Shown: in pieces, positions 38,610 to 47,473 of the stretch
Position numbering within the stretch: position 1 is the first letter of the stretch
How the letters are laid out: each line of letters opens with the position of its first letter
Source: Flavobacterium channae
GTDB lineage: Bacteria > Bacteroidota > Bacteroidia > Flavobacteriales > Flavobacteriaceae
NCBI RefSeq assembly: GCF_021172165.1
Contig: NZ_CP089096.1
Location: 2,418,001 to 2,482,000 of the forward strand
Direction: 5' to 3'
DNA length: 64,000 nucleotides
Notes under the pieces: model-generated
What the model saw: the letters and a program-made list of their open reading frames with translations, nothing else
What the model was told of the DNA's origin: nothing
Databases searched by the model: none
Made by a program: the position numbers and the translations under genes

Positions 38610-39260
38610 ATGGAGAAGTTGAAAAAAGAAATTCCGTTTATCATTATTTCATTATTACCTTTCATTTATTTAGCATTTATTTGGAATAATCTACCCGATG
38701 AAATTCCGATGCATTGGAATGGTTCTGGTGAGATTGACGATTGGGGTAAAAAGATAGAAATAATTTTTCCACTGTTGCTGATTAGTGGAATTGGTTATTT
38801 TACATTTTTGATTATTCCGTCATTAGATCCTAAAGGAAATTTAGATAAAATGGGAAACAAATTGCATAATTTAAGATATATAATAAGTGTATTTTTAACC
38901 TTATTGGCATTATTTATAGTGTATAGCATTCAAATGAAAAACTCAAATCCTAAAATGATTTTTGTTATTATTGGTTTGCTATTTACATTCTTAGGCAATT
39001 ATTTCAAAACCATAAAACCTAATTATTTCATTGGAATCAGAACGCCTTGGACATTAGAAAACGAAGAAGTTTGGAAAAAAACACATATACTAGGCGGGAA
39101 ACTATGGTTCGTAGGCGGACTTTTAATGGCGTTGACATTTGTATTGCCAAATAATGTTCAATTCTATACTTTTATGGGAATTACTGCCGTTATTAGTATT
39201 GTTCCGATTGTGTATTCGTATTTGAAATTCAAAAAAATCAAGAAACCTAATCACTTTTAA
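38610..39260 (+). CDS. SdpI/DUF1648 family membrane protein
   Basis: A 216-residue protein with six hydrophobic segments. The N-terminal DUF1648 motif is clear (LPDEIPMHWNGSGEIDDWG), and the SdpI signature follows in the C-terminal half: IKPNYFIGIRTPWTLENEEV and WKKTHILGGKLWFVGG. In Bacillus, SdpI both protects against the SDP toxin and relays its presence by holding the repressor SdpR at the membrane. Here it is joined to the SdpR-like gene, so similar membrane sequestration is plausible. The signal is unknown. Confidence 0.88.
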   Translation: MEKLKKEIPFIIISLLPFIYLAFIWNNLPDEIPMHWNGSGEIDDWGKKIEIIFPLLLISGIGYFTFLIIPSLDPKGNLDKMGNKLHNLRYIISVFLTLLALFIVYSIQMKNSNPKMIFVIIGLLFTFLGNYFKTIKPNYFIGIRTPWTLENEEVWKKTHILGGKLWFVGGLLMALTFVLPNNVQFYTFMGITAVISIVPIVYSYLKFKKIKKPNHF

Positions 39261-39279
39261 CGTTTTTTTCTGACAAATT

Positions 39280-39287
39280 TACATTTG
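39280..39287 (+). promoter_or_regulatory. Putative -7 box before the GLPGLI gene
   Basis: The sequence TACATTTG matches TAnnTTTG exactly, 41 nt before the ATG. No good -33 element. The leader just after it also shows a weak 7-bp periodicity (AAACTTT, AAACCTT). Confidence 0.4.
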
Positions 39288-39328
39288 AAATTATATTTTT
39301 AAACTTTAAACCTTTAAAAATAAACAAC

Positions 39329-40090
39329 ATGAAAATTCACTCTTTGTTTTTACTATTTCCTTTTTTTGGCCTTTCGCAAACAGTAGAAGTTAAATATTAT
39401 AACAATCAAATTTTTAAATCGGATCAAATTGTAGAATATATTCCCAAAGAAATTAAACCAAACTATGCTCAAAATCACTATTCATACACATTAATTAACA
39501 GTAATAACATTTCTGTTTTTAAAAATGATAAAATTGTAGAAATCTCGCTAGAAAATGACACAATTAATGAAATTGAATTATATGAAATCTTTGGTGATAA
39601 ACATATCGTGGTAGAAGAAAAAAATACAAAACCTTTTGATTATTCATCAAAAGAAAGTTTAATCCTTAAAGATTTTAATTCTAAGACTTTAGAATTTGAA
39701 AGAAAACTAGAAAGTAAAGTTATTGTAAAAGATTCTTTAATCAATTGGGAATGGAAACCAATAAAAGGAACAGAAGAAATCCTTGGTTACAAATGTAAAA
39801 AAGCAATTACAAATAAATATGGATCGATAAAAACAGCATATTATACAGAAGAAATACCTATCTCGGATGGCCCATTTAATCATACTGGATTACCTGGTTT
39901 AATTTTAAAAATTAGTTCTGAAAAAAACGAAATAATTGCCTATGAAATTCATAAAAAGAAAGAGAATATTCAAATAGAAAAACCAACTTTTGAAGGCAAA
40001 AAACTGACACTAAAAGAACTAGAAAAAGAGATCAATAAGTTAAACAATAAATATCAGATTGAGTTTGATAATAAAATCAAAAATCAGTAA
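39329..40090 (+). CDS. GLPGLI family secreted protein
   Basis: A 253-residue exported protein of unknown function that carries the family-defining motif, seen here as HTGLPGLILKISSEKN near residue 185. The signal peptide is short (MKIHSLFLLFPFFGLSQ). Before the motif is the usual WEWKPIKGTEEILGYKCKKA region, and the C-terminus is a Lys/Glu-rich helix. The family is almost confined to Bacteroidota. The next gene, a serine hydrolase, starts 42 nt later on the same strand, so the two may be co-transcribed. Confidence 0.9.
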   Translation: MKIHSLFLLFPFFGLSQTVEVKYYNNQIFKSDQIVEYIPKEIKPNYAQNHYSYTLINSNNISVFKNDKIVEISLENDTINEIELYEIFGDKHIVVEEKNTKPFDYSSKESLILKDFNSKTLEFERKLESKVIVKDSLINWEWKPIKGTEEILGYKCKKAITNKYGSIKTAYYTEEIPISDGPFNHTGLPGLILKISSEKNEIIAYEIHKKKENIQIEKPTFEGKKLTLKELEKEINKLNNKYQIEFDNKIKNQ

Positions 40091-40132
40091 CAAAATAAAA
40101 TCTCAACTACTAATTAGAAAAACAGAAATACC

Positions 40133-41500
40133 ATGAAAAAATTACTTCTTTTTGTATTTGCTTTTTCGAGTTTCACTTTTGCGCAAGATAAGTTCACCCG
40201 TATGGATAGTTTATTAAACTATTTATACGAAAACAACAAATTCATGGGTTCGTTAACCATTCGCGAAGGGGAAAATGTGGTTTTTAATAAAGCGTATGGT
40301 TTTGCTGATGTTGAAAAAAATATCAAAGCCAATCGCTTAACACGATACAAAATAGGTTCAATTTCTAAAACTTTCACCGCTGTAATGGTGATGCAATTGA
40401 TTGAAGAGAAAAAACTAACCTTGCAAACCAAATTAAATCGTTTTTATCCAAAAATTAAAAATGCTGAAAAGATTTCGATTTATGACTTACTGCACCATAG
40501 AACCGGAATAGTAGATTTAGTAAATCAGGACACTACTTTTCATAAAGTAATAGATAAAAAACATTCGAAAGAAGACATTTTAAAAGTAATTACAGCTTAT
40601 AAATCGAATTTTGAACCTGGAAGCAAATACGAATACAGCAATTCTAACTTTTTTATTTTAGGTTGTATTATCGAAAAACTGACCAAAAAATCATACGCAG
40701 AAAATCTTCAAAATAGAATCGTAAAAAAGGCAGAATTAGGCACTTACGAAAACAAAACCGAAATGACGGATAAAGGTGCTGTAACTAAAAAAGTATTTAT
40801 TCCTACAACATATTTTAGTGAAGAAGCTACAAATACAGAAGGCAAAGAAAGTTATTCCTATTATTTTGATGGCACAAATTGGGTAAAATCACCAGAAAAT
40901 CATAATTCGATTGCGTTTGCTTCTGGCGGCATTACTTCTACTCCTGCCGATTTAACAAAATTTATTTATGCCCTTTTCAATGGAAAACTAGTTAATCAAG
41001 CTTCTTTAGAGCAAATGAAAGAAATCAAAGAAGGTTATGGAAAAGCCTTAATTCAGTTTCCTTTTGGCGAAAGACGTTTTTATGGTCATGGTGGAAGAAT
41101 TGAAAATTTCAGTTCGATGTTAGGTTATTATCCAACCGAGAAATTGAGTTTTTCTTTGATTTCAAATGGCGATAATTTTGTGCAAAACGATATTATCATT
41201 GGAATTTTGAGTATTTATTACAAAATGCCGTTTCCTTTTCCTCAATTCATGAAAATGGATAAAGCAGAATTAGCAAAATTTACTGGAACTTATGCATCAA
41301 AAGACATTCCTATAAAAATTACCGTTTCTGAAAAGAATGGCGAATTATCAGCACAAGCAACAGGACAAGGCGCTTTTCCATTGACATTTAAAGAAGAAAA
41401 GACTTTCGTTTTTGCCGCTGCTGGAATTGAGATGGTATTTGGAGATAACTCTTTCGTTCTAAATCAGGGCGGAGCAAAATTTAACTTCACAAAAGAATAA
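40133..41500 (+). CDS. Serine hydrolase, beta-lactamase/class C penicillin-binding fold
   Basis: A 455-residue exported hydrolase with a signal peptide ending FTFAQ. The three active-site elements are present: SISK (S-x-x-K, near residue 77), YSN in KYEYSNSNF (near 168) and HGG in GHGGRIENF (near 318). A C-terminal domain of about 85 residues (LAKFTGTYASKDIPI to the end) is an all-beta addition often seen in this group. Substrates of such proteins range from D-amino acid peptides to esters, so the activity cannot be assigned. It lies 2 nt upstream of a PnuC-like gene. Confidence 0.88.
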   Translation: MKKLLLFVFAFSSFTFAQDKFTRMDSLLNYLYENNKFMGSLTIREGENVVFNKAYGFADVEKNIKANRLTRYKIGSISKTFTAVMVMQLIEEKKLTLQTKLNRFYPKIKNAEKISIYDLLHHRTGIVDLVNQDTTFHKVIDKKHSKEDILKVITAYKSNFEPGSKYEYSNSNFFILGCIIEKLTKKSYAENLQNRIVKKAELGTYENKTEMTDKGAVTKKVFIPTTYFSEEATNTEGKESYSYYFDGTNWVKSPENHNSIAFASGGITSTPADLTKFIYALFNGKLVNQASLEQMKEIKEGYGKALIQFPFGERRFYGHGGRIENFSSMLGYYPTEKLSFSLISNGDNFVQNDIIIGILSIYYKMPFPFPQFMKMDKAELAKFTGTYASKDIPIKITVSEKNGELSAQATGQGAFPLTFKEEKTFVFAAAGIEMVFGDNSFVLNQGGAKFNFTKE

Positions 41501-41502
41501 CT

Positions 41503-42213
41503 ATGCCAAACACTATCGCTACCATCAAAAGCATTACCAATAGCAAATATCTCGATTTTATTGGAGTGGTTTTGGTGGTGGGCGTTTCGGTATATCTTGA
41601 ATATTACAAAACCACATTTGATTTTAATTGGGACGGAAAAAATTACTCTTTTTATTTGGGTTACTTTTCAATTTTAAACACGTGTTTGTCGATGATGGCA
41701 ACGCGATTGGTTACCAAGAAAAACAACATTGGAAATCTAATTAGTACTTGTAATACATTACTTAGTGGTTCTATCGATTATCTTTTAGGAAATATTGGTG
41801 CGATTTTAACATATCCAGTTTCGTTTTTTGGAAATTATTTTGCTTTCAGAATTTGGAAAAAGAAACAATATTTGAATGCTATTGACGGTATCTTTTTCCG
41901 AAATATGGCAATTGGTTTACTACTTTCGTTAGTATTGAATTACATTGCCTTCACAACATTTTCAGACAAAGCGATTGATTGGCTATTGTTTTTTGCGATT
42001 GCTATTCCAGCCGGAATTAGTTTTGGTGGCACCTTTAATATAGGAAGAATGTATCCTGATAATTGGATTAACTGGCAAGTATATAATTTATTCAAAATCA
42101 TACAAAATGTAATGCTAATGAACATTGCCAACACCGCAAAATACGTGTTTTATATGTTCAATGCGATTTTGGGTTATATCACTTGGAAGGATGATAAAGC
42201 AAAGCAACTATAA
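41503..42213 (+). CDS. PnuC-like vitamin transporter
   Basis: A 236-residue membrane protein with about seven hydrophobic segments, resembling the PnuC family of facilitators for nicotinamide riboside and related vitamins. Supporting stretches are SFYLGYFSILNTCLSMMATR, the loop YPVSFFGNYFAFRIWKKKQY and the closing FNAILGYITWKDDK, which matches the family ending. It differs clearly from the other PnuC homologue here (60648-61262). It begins 2 nt after the serine hydrolase. Its stop codon overlaps the converging LacI gene by 6 nt. The substrate is unknown. Confidence 0.65.
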   Translation: MPNTIATIKSITNSKYLDFIGVVLVVGVSVYLEYYKTTFDFNWDGKNYSFYLGYFSILNTCLSMMATRLVTKKNNIGNLISTCNTLLSGSIDYLLGNIGAILTYPVSFFGNYFAFRIWKKKQYLNAIDGIFFRNMAIGLLLSLVLNYIAFTTFSDKAIDWLLFFAIAIPAGISFGGTFNIGRMYPDNWINWQVYNLFKIIQNVMLMNIANTAKYVFYMFNAILGYITWKDDKAKQL

Positions 42214-43230
42214 CTTCCTAGTCGATTCTCTCTGACGCAACTCTGTTTTTATTACAACAGTTTGCGGTTGGTAAAACTCATCTTTAGAATTGAGTTTGTG
42301 AATTAACAATTCGGCTGCTTTAGCTCCAATTTCTGGCGCGTGTTGGCTCACGGTTGATAGACTAGGCGTTAATCTTCTTGACCAAACACCATCAGCAAAA
42401 CCAATGATATTTAATTCTTCTGGAATTTTTGTTCCTTGCTTCAAAGCCATTCGCATTGTCATAGTAGAACTGTGTTCGTCTAATGCAAAAACAGCATCCA
42501 TTTTTTTTGCAGAAATCAATTTTTGTAATTTAACATCTAAATCATCTGTGGCCGTTTCCAGAACAATCAATTCTTTATCTATTTCTATTTTGGCATCTGT
42601 TAATGCTTTTTTGTATCCTTCTAAACGTAATTTCCCAACGCTAAGATTATTTACAGTTGAAAGCAATGCAATTTTTTTACTTCCTAATTTAATTAAATGA
42701 GAAGTAGCATCATAAGCAGAATCAAAATCATCTACCACTACTTTATCGCAATTAATCCCGTCAGCCACTCTATCAAACATTACAATAGGAGTACCACTAT
42801 TCATAATATCTTTAAAATGCTTGTAATCTTTTAACGACTGTGTTTCTTCAGCAACAGAAACAATAAATCCGTCAATGGTTCCATTGTTTAGCATGTCCAT
42901 TACTTGTTTTTCTTTTCTAAAAGATTCATTTGAAATTCCCGTAATAACATTATAACCGCTTGCTAATGCTTTCTTTTCAATTCCACTAAAAACTTTAGCA
43001 AAAAAAGGATTTAGTATGTTTGGAATTATTAAACCAATAGTATTAGTACGTTGGTTTTTTAAATTCTTAGCAATGCTATTTGGTTTATAATTTTTTAAAG
43101 CAGCATATTCTTGAATTTTTATTTTAGTTGCTTCACTTATTTCTGGGCTATCACTTAATGCTTTAGATACCGTTGAAATTGACACACCAAATTCAAGTGC
43201 AATTTGTTTTAGAGTTGCTTTTGCTTTCAT
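42208..43230 (-). CDS. LacI-family transcriptional regulator
   Basis: A 340-residue repressor with the LacI helix-turn-helix at the start (TLKQIALEFGVSISTVSKAL), the hinge SIAKNLKNQRTNTIGLI, and a periplasmic-binding-protein-like ligand domain (IPNILNPFFAKVFSGIE; IVMFDRVADGINCDKVVVDD). Members usually sense sugars. No sugar operon adjoins it: its neighbours are a converging PnuC-like gene and the diverging ribosomal protein operon, so its target is probably elsewhere. No obvious operator dyad was found upstream. Confidence 0.93.
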   Translation of the reverse strand: MKAKATLKQIALEFGVSISTVSKALSDSPEISEATKIKIQEYAALKNYKPNSIAKNLKNQRTNTIGLIIPNILNPFFAKVFSGIEKKALASGYNVITGISNESFRKEKQVMDMLNNGTIDGFIVSVAEETQSLKDYKHFKDIMNSGTPIVMFDRVADGINCDKVVVDDFDSAYDATSHLIKLGSKKIALLSTVNNLSVGKLRLEGYKKALTDAKIEIDKELIVLETATDDLDVKLQKLISAKKMDAVFALDEHSSTMTMRMALKQGTKIPEELNIIGFADGVWSRRLTPSLSTVSQHAPEIGAKAAELLIHKLNSKDEFYQPQTVVIKTELRQRESTRKL

Positions 43231-43348
43231 ATACAGTTGTTATTTGGTAAAATTAGTAAATTCTTTAATTTATGAAACAACTAATTTTGTTTTTTACACC
43301 AATAAAATCAACTAACCGAAGAGAAAAAATAATATTTTACAAAGTGTG

Positions 43349-43379
43349 TTTGCAATTCTAATAAATAATTGTACTTTTG
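43349..43379 (+). promoter_or_regulatory. Promoter of the rplM-rpsI operon
   Basis: TTTG at 43349-43352 and TACTTTTG at 43372-43379 are 19 nt apart. This is the best match in the window to the Bacteroidota promoter consensus (TTTG, spacer, TAnnTTTG). The predicted leader is about 40 nt and could form a small hairpin (TCCC with GGGA) near its 5' end. Confidence 0.85.
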
Positions 43380-43424
43380 CACTCCCTTTATTGGGAATGG
43401 AATGTTTAATTTAAATTAATTATT

Positions 43425-43880
43425 GTGAACACATTAAGCTACAAAACAGTATCAGCAAACAAAGCAACTGCAGACAAGCAGTGGATTGTTGTGGACGCTG
43501 AAGGGCATAACTTAGGTCGTTTATCTACAAAAGTAGCTATGCTATTAAGAGGTAAATACAAACCAAGTTATACACCGCACGTTGACTGTGGAGATAACGT
43601 AATTGTTATCAACGCAGAAAAAATCAACCTTACTGGTAACAAGTTAGATGACAAAACGTACATCAGACACACTGGTTACCCAGGAGGACAAAGAAGTTTA
43701 ACTGCTAGAGTAATGCAACAAAAAAATCCTGCATTATTAGTAGAAAAAGCTGTAAAAGGAATGTTACCTAAAAACAAATTAGGTGCTGAATTATTCCGCA
43801 ATTTAAATGTATATGTAGGTTCTGAGCACAAACATGCAGCTCAAACACCTAAAACCGTTAACCTAAACGATCTTAAGTAA
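43425..43880 (+). CDS. rplM: 50S ribosomal protein L13
   Basis: L13 is an early-assembly protein of the large subunit. The 151-residue sequence has the family core [20 protein letters not shown], then [17 protein letters not shown] and [20 protein letters not shown]. The start is GTG at 43425, giving [14 protein letters not shown] as in other Flavobacteria; no better ATG exists. The stop codon shares a base with the start of rpsI (TAATG), so translation is coupled. Confidence 0.97.
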   Translation: MNTLSYKTVSANKATADKQWIVVDAEGHNLGRLSTKVAMLLRGKYKPSYTPHVDCGDNVIVINAEKINLTGNKLDDKTYIRHTGYPGGQRSLTARVMQQKNPALLVEKAVKGMLPKNKLGAELFRNLNVYVGSEHKHAAQTPKTVNLNDLK

Positions 43881-44266
43881 TGGGAGCTATTCACAAAATC
43901 GGTAGAAGAAAATGCGCTGTTGCACGTGTTTATGTTTCAGAAGGAACAGGAAAAATCACTGTAAACAAAAGAGAATTCAGTAACTACTTCCCAACTGCAA
44001 CTTTACAGTACAAAGTAATGCAACCTTTAGCTATGACTGAAAATGCATCAAACTTTGACGTTAAAGTAAACGTTTATGGTGGTGGTACTACAGGACAAGC
44101 AGAAGCTGTAAGAATGGCTATCGCTCGCGCTATGTGTGAGGTTGAAGCTGAAAACAGAGCTATCCTTAAACCAGAAGGATTATTAACAAGAGATCCTAGA
44201 ATGGTTGAACGTAAAAAATTCGGTCAGAAAAAAGCACGTAAGAGATTCCAATTCTCGAAACGTTAA
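43880..44266 (+). CDS. rpsI: 30S ribosomal protein S9
   Basis: S9 contacts P-site tRNA through its C-terminal tail. The 128-residue protein has [20 protein letters not shown] at the start, [20 protein letters not shown] in the middle and the invariant basic end [12 protein letters not shown], whose last residues reach the decoding site. It overlaps rplM by one base. A 187-nt spacer, containing a 7-bp repeat array, separates it from rpsB. Confidence 0.98.
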   Translation: MGAIHKIGRRKCAVARVYVSEGTGKITVNKREFSNYFPTATLQYKVMQPLAMTENASNFDVKVNVYGGGTTGQAEAVRMAIARAMCEVEAENRAILKPEGLLTRDPRMVERKKFGQKKARKRFQFSKR

Positions 44267-44379
44267 TATTCGATATTTATCAGAATATATTTTCAGATTT
44301 ATTTTTACAATTAAAATTGAATTAAAAACAAAGTTGTCGATATTCCTTGTAAAAAGGGAATTAGTTTAGCATCTAAATG

Positions 44380-44414
44380 AAGCCTAAAGCCTAAAGCTTA
44401 AAGCTTAAAGCCCA
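44380..44414 (+). repeat. 7-bp tandem repeat between rpsI and rpsB
   Basis: Five contiguous units without indels: AAGCCTA, AAGCCTA, AAGCTTA, AAGCTTA, AAGCCCA. The array ends 39 nt before the rpsB start and would lie in its leader if the promoter is upstream of it. Confidence 0.85.
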
Positions 44415-44453
44415 ACGGAACATTGCTAATCACGGAACGTAAACTATTACACA

Positions 44454-45215
44454 ATGGCAAACAAAATTGACGTTAAAGAGTTATTAGAAGCAGGTGTACA
44501 TTTCGGACACATGACTCGTAAATGGGATCCAAACATGGCTCCTTACATTTATATGGAACGTAATGGTATTCATATCATTAACTTATATAAAACTGCAGCT
44601 AAAATTGAAGAAGCTAACGAAGCTTTGAAAAAAATTGCTGCATCTGGTAGAAAAGTATTATTCGTTGCTACCAAAAAACAAGCAAAAGATATCGTTGCTG
44701 AGAAAGCAGCTGCATGTAACATGCCTTACATCACTGAAAGATGGCCAGGTGGTATGTTAACTAACTTCGTAACTATCCGTAAAGCTGTTAAAAAAATGGC
44801 TTCTATTGATAGAATGAAGAAAGACGGTACTTTCATGACTTTATCTAAAAAAGAAAGATTACAAGTAGATCGTTTACGTGCTAAATTAGAGAAAAACTTA
44901 GGTTCTATTGCTGACATGTCTAGACTTCCAGCAGCTCTTTTTGTAGTAGACGTTAAAGCGGAGCATATTGCAATTAAAGAAGCACAAAAATTAAACATTC
45001 CAGTTTTCGCAATGGTAGATACGAACTCGGATCCACGTCCAATTGATTTCGTAATTCCTGCAAATGACGATGCTTCTAAATCTATTGATAAAGTTTTATC
45101 TTTAGTATCTGCTGCTTTAATCGAAGGTCTTTCTGATAGAAAAGTTGAAAAAGACGAATTACCAGCTAAAGAAGTAGAAGCTACTGAAGCTCCTGCTACT
45201 GAAACTGAAGCATAA
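44454..45215 (+). CDS. rpsB: 30S ribosomal protein S2
   Basis: S2 binds the head-body junction of the small subunit. The 253 residues begin with LLEAGVHFGHMTRKWDPNMA and contain ERWPGGMLTNFVTIRKAVKK, and AMVDTNSDPRPIDFVIPAND near residue 190, the S2 signature. The C-terminal tail is rich in Glu, Ala and Thr, a usual variable end. It is followed by tsf in the conserved rpsB-tsf order, but with a 138-nt spacer that holds a long inverted repeat. Confidence 0.98.
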   Translation: MANKIDVKELLEAGVHFGHMTRKWDPNMAPYIYMERNGIHIINLYKTAAKIEEANEALKKIAASGRKVLFVATKKQAKDIVAEKAAACNMPYITERWPGGMLTNFVTIRKAVKKMASIDRMKKDGTFMTLSKKERLQVDRLRAKLEKNLGSIADMSRLPAALFVVDVKAEHIAIKEAQKLNIPVFAMVDTNSDPRPIDFVIPANDDASKSIDKVLSLVSAALIEGLSDRKVEKDELPAKEVEATEAPATETEA

Positions 45216-45224
45216 ATAAATTAA

Positions 45225-45315
45225 ATTCCAAGAATTAAATTCCAAATTCCAAACTTGTTCTAACCATTCGTTAGCAATTTAGTAAAATTGGAATTTGGGA
45301 TTTAGTGATTGGGAT
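45225..45315 (+). repeat. Inverted pair of 7-bp tandem arrays forming a long hairpin between rpsB and tsf
   Basis: The left array (45225-45252) is ATTCCAA, GAATTAA, ATTCCAA, ATTCCAA. The right array (45288-45315) is TTGGAAT, TTGGGAT, TTAGTGA, TTGGGAT. Read as RNA, the two arms of 28 nt pair unit by unit with only two mismatches and a few G-U pairs, around a 35-nt loop. The odd units also face each other. The arm is followed at once by T residues, as in a terminator. Confidence 0.82.
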
Positions 45316-45353
45316 TTTTTACTTTTATAAACAACAAATAAAAAAAATACAAA

Positions 45354-46175
45354 ATGGCAAATATTACTGCTGCAGACGTAAATAAATTAAGAACTATCAC
45401 TGGTGCTGGAATGATGGATTGCAAGAAAGCATTAGTGGAAGCAGAAGGAGATTTCGATTTAGCTATCGAAAACTTAAGAAAAAAAGGTCAAAAAGTAGCT
45501 GCTAACCGTTCAGATAGAGAATCTACTGAAGGAGCTGCTGTTGCTGTTATCAATGCTGATAATACTGCTGGAGTTGCAATCACTTTAAACTGTGAAACTG
45601 ACTTCGTAGGTAAAAATGAAGCATTCGTAAAATTAGCAAACGATTTAGCTAACCAAGCATTAAACTATGCTACTAAAGAAGAATTATTAGCTTCTGATTT
45701 CAACGGAATTACTGTTGCTGAGAAATTAATCGAGCAAACAGGAGTTATCGGAGAAAAAATCGAAATCGGTGCTTTTGAAAGATTAGAAGGTGCATTTGTT
45801 GGATCTTACATCCACGCTGGTAAAATTGCTACTTTAGTAGCTTTATCTGCTAACGTTGCTGGTGCTGACGAAGCTGCTAAAAACGTTGCAATGCAAGCTG
45901 CTGCTATGAACCCAATTGCTTTAAACGAAGCTGGTGTTGATGCTGCAATCATTGAAAAAGAAATCGAAATCGCTAAAGAGCAATTAAGAGCTGAAGGTAA
46001 ACCAGAAGCAATGTTAGATAACATTTCTAAAGGAAAAATCCAACGTTTCTACAAAGACAATACTTTAGTAAACCAAGATTTCATCAAAGACAGTTCTATG
46101 AGTGTTGCTAACTACATTAAATCTGTAGATGCTAACTTAACTGTAACTGGATTCAGAAGAGTTGCTTTAGGATAA
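45354..46175 (+). CDS. tsf: Elongation factor Ts
   Basis: EF-Ts exchanges nucleotide on EF-Tu. The 273-residue protein starts with the UBA-like domain containing LRTITGAGMMDCKKALVEAE, followed by the core with LNCETDFVGKNEAFVKLAND near residue 80 and HAGKIATLVALS near 150. The C-terminal KGKIQRFYKDNTLVNQDFIK region binds EF-Tu. It follows rpsB after a spacer with a terminator-like hairpin, so the ratio of tsf to rpsB message may be adjusted there. A strong terminator follows. Confidence 0.98.
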   Translation: MANITAADVNKLRTITGAGMMDCKKALVEAEGDFDLAIENLRKKGQKVAANRSDRESTEGAAVAVINADNTAGVAITLNCETDFVGKNEAFVKLANDLANQALNYATKEELLASDFNGITVAEKLIEQTGVIGEKIEIGAFERLEGAFVGSYIHAGKIATLVALSANVAGADEAAKNVAMQAAAMNPIALNEAGVDAAIIEKEIEIAKEQLRAEGKPEAMLDNISKGKIQRFYKDNTLVNQDFIKDSSMSVANYIKSVDANLTVTGFRRVALG

Positions 46176-46195
46176 TATTCTAAAACCAATTATAT

Positions 46196-46229
46196 AAAAA
46201 CTTCAATCTTAGGGTTGAAGTTTTTTTTT
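46196..46229 (+). terminator. Terminator of tsf
   Basis: An 11-bp stem (AAAAACTTCAA with TTGAAGTTTTT) around an 8-nt loop ends in nine T residues, about 20 nt after the stop codon. Confidence 0.9.
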
Positions 46230-46265
46230 GCAATATAATTCTCTACTTTTGGTAAAACAATTGCT

Positions 46266-46919
46266 ATGTTTCAAAGAAGAAAAGATATTATTTATGTAAT
46301 TCTTGTTGGAATATTTATAACCAATGCTCTAGTTGCCGAATTAATAGGTGGAAAATTGATTTACATCGGAGATGTTGTAATGAGCTTAGGAATTTTACCT
46401 TGGCCCATAGTTTTCATTACAACCGACTTAATCAACGAATATTTTGGCGAAAAAGGAGTAAAAAAGTTATCATTTATTACAGCCGGATTAATTGCTTATA
46501 CATTTTTCCTATTATTAATTGGATTACAAATTCCTGCCGTTAAAGGCGATGGTTTAATTACGGATGAACAATTCACAGCTGTGTTCGGGCAAAGCATGTG
46601 GATTATTGTGGGAAGTATCACGGCTTTTTTGGTATCTCAATTAATTGATGTTACCATTTTCCACTTTGTAAAAAACCGAACAGGAAAAAAAATGATTTGG
46701 TTGAGAAGTACAGGTTCAACCGTAATTTCACAACTTTTTGATAGTTTCATTGTCTTAGGGATAGCCTTTTGGCTACCCGGAAAAATCGATACTAAAATGT
46801 TTATAGCATCTGCATTAACAGGCTATACAGTAAAACTATTAATTGCTATTGGATTGACTCCATTAATTTATTTAGGACATTTTTTAATTGAAAAATACTT
46901 AGCAAAAGATGGAAAATAA
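46266..46919 (+). CDS. Queuosine-precursor transporter, YhhQ/DUF165 family
   Basis: A 217-residue membrane protein with about six helices that matches the YhhQ family, whose members import queuosine precursors such as preQ0 and preQ1. Family stretches are FITNALVAELIGGKLI near the start, FITTDLINEYFGEKGVKKLS, SQLIDVTIFHFVKNRTGKK, and WLRSTGSTVISQLFDSFIVL. Its 3' end overlaps tag by 11 nt, so the two are translated from one message. The queG gene in the same window supports the queuosine link. Confidence 0.9.
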   Translation: MFQRRKDIIYVILVGIFITNALVAELIGGKLIYIGDVVMSLGILPWPIVFITTDLINEYFGEKGVKKLSFITAGLIAYTFFLLLIGLQIPAVKGDGLITDEQFTAVFGQSMWIIVGSITAFLVSQLIDVTIFHFVKNRTGKKMIWLRSTGSTVISQLFDSFIVLGIAFWLPGKIDTKMFIASALTGYTVKLLIAIGLTPLIYLGHFLIEKYLAKDGK

Positions 46920-47469
46920 AAACCGTTGCGCTTGGTGCGAAAAAGACGATTTGTACCGTAATTATCATGATAACGAATGGGGGAAACCCGTTTATGACGA
47001 TGCCACTATTTTCGAATTTTTGGTTTTAGAAACGTTTCAGGCGGGATTGAGTTGGTATACGGTCTTAGCAAAAAGAGAAAACTTCAGAAAAGCATTTGAC
47101 AATTTTGATTTGATAAAAGTAGCCAATTATTCAGAAGATAAAATGGCTGAATTAGCAGAAGACACAGGAATTATTCGAAACAAATTAAAGATTAAGGCTA
47201 CGGTTACCAATGCAATAGCATTTTTAAAAGTACAGGAAGAATTTGGGTCTTTTTCAAAATATATTTGGGGATTTGTTGATGGAAAACCGATTGACAACAA
47301 ACCTAAAACATTAAAAAATGTAGCAGCCACTACTCCTATTTCAGATGCTTTAAGCATAGATTTGAAAAAACGTGGCTTTAAATTTGTCGGCTCTACGGTT
47401 GTGTACGCTCACATGCAAGCAACTGGAATGGTAAATGATCATGTAATAGATTGTTGGACAAGAAAATAA
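46909..47469 (+). CDS. tag: DNA-3-methyladenine glycosylase I
   Basis: Tag removes 3-methyladenine from alkylated DNA. The 186-residue protein begins RCAWCEKDDLYRNYHDNEWG and carries FEFLVLETFQAGLSW with the catalytic Glu, and ends HMQATGMVNDHVIDCW. The zinc site typical of Tag can be assigned to Cys7, His20 and the C-terminal His and Cys of HVIDC. The ATG at 46909 overlaps the end of the transporter gene. The VF530 gene follows 4 nt later. Confidence 0.96.
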   Translation: MENKNRCAWCEKDDLYRNYHDNEWGKPVYDDATIFEFLVLETFQAGLSWYTVLAKRENFRKAFDNFDLIKVANYSEDKMAELAEDTGIIRNKLKIKATVTNAIAFLKVQEEFGSFSKYIWGFVDGKPIDNKPKTLKNVAATTPISDALSIDLKKRGFKFVGSTVVYAHMQATGMVNDHVIDCWTRK

Positions 47470-47473
47470 AATT

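Noticed and set aside
39301..39321. A further 7-bp array before the GLPGLI gene
   Set aside because: Only two units (AAACTTT, AAACCTT) agree before the pattern is lost in AT-rich sequence, too few to count.
41503..42213. This gene as a member of the LacI-regulated unit
   Set aside because: It converges on the LacI gene and follows the serine hydrolase by 2 nt, so there is no evidence of control by LacI.
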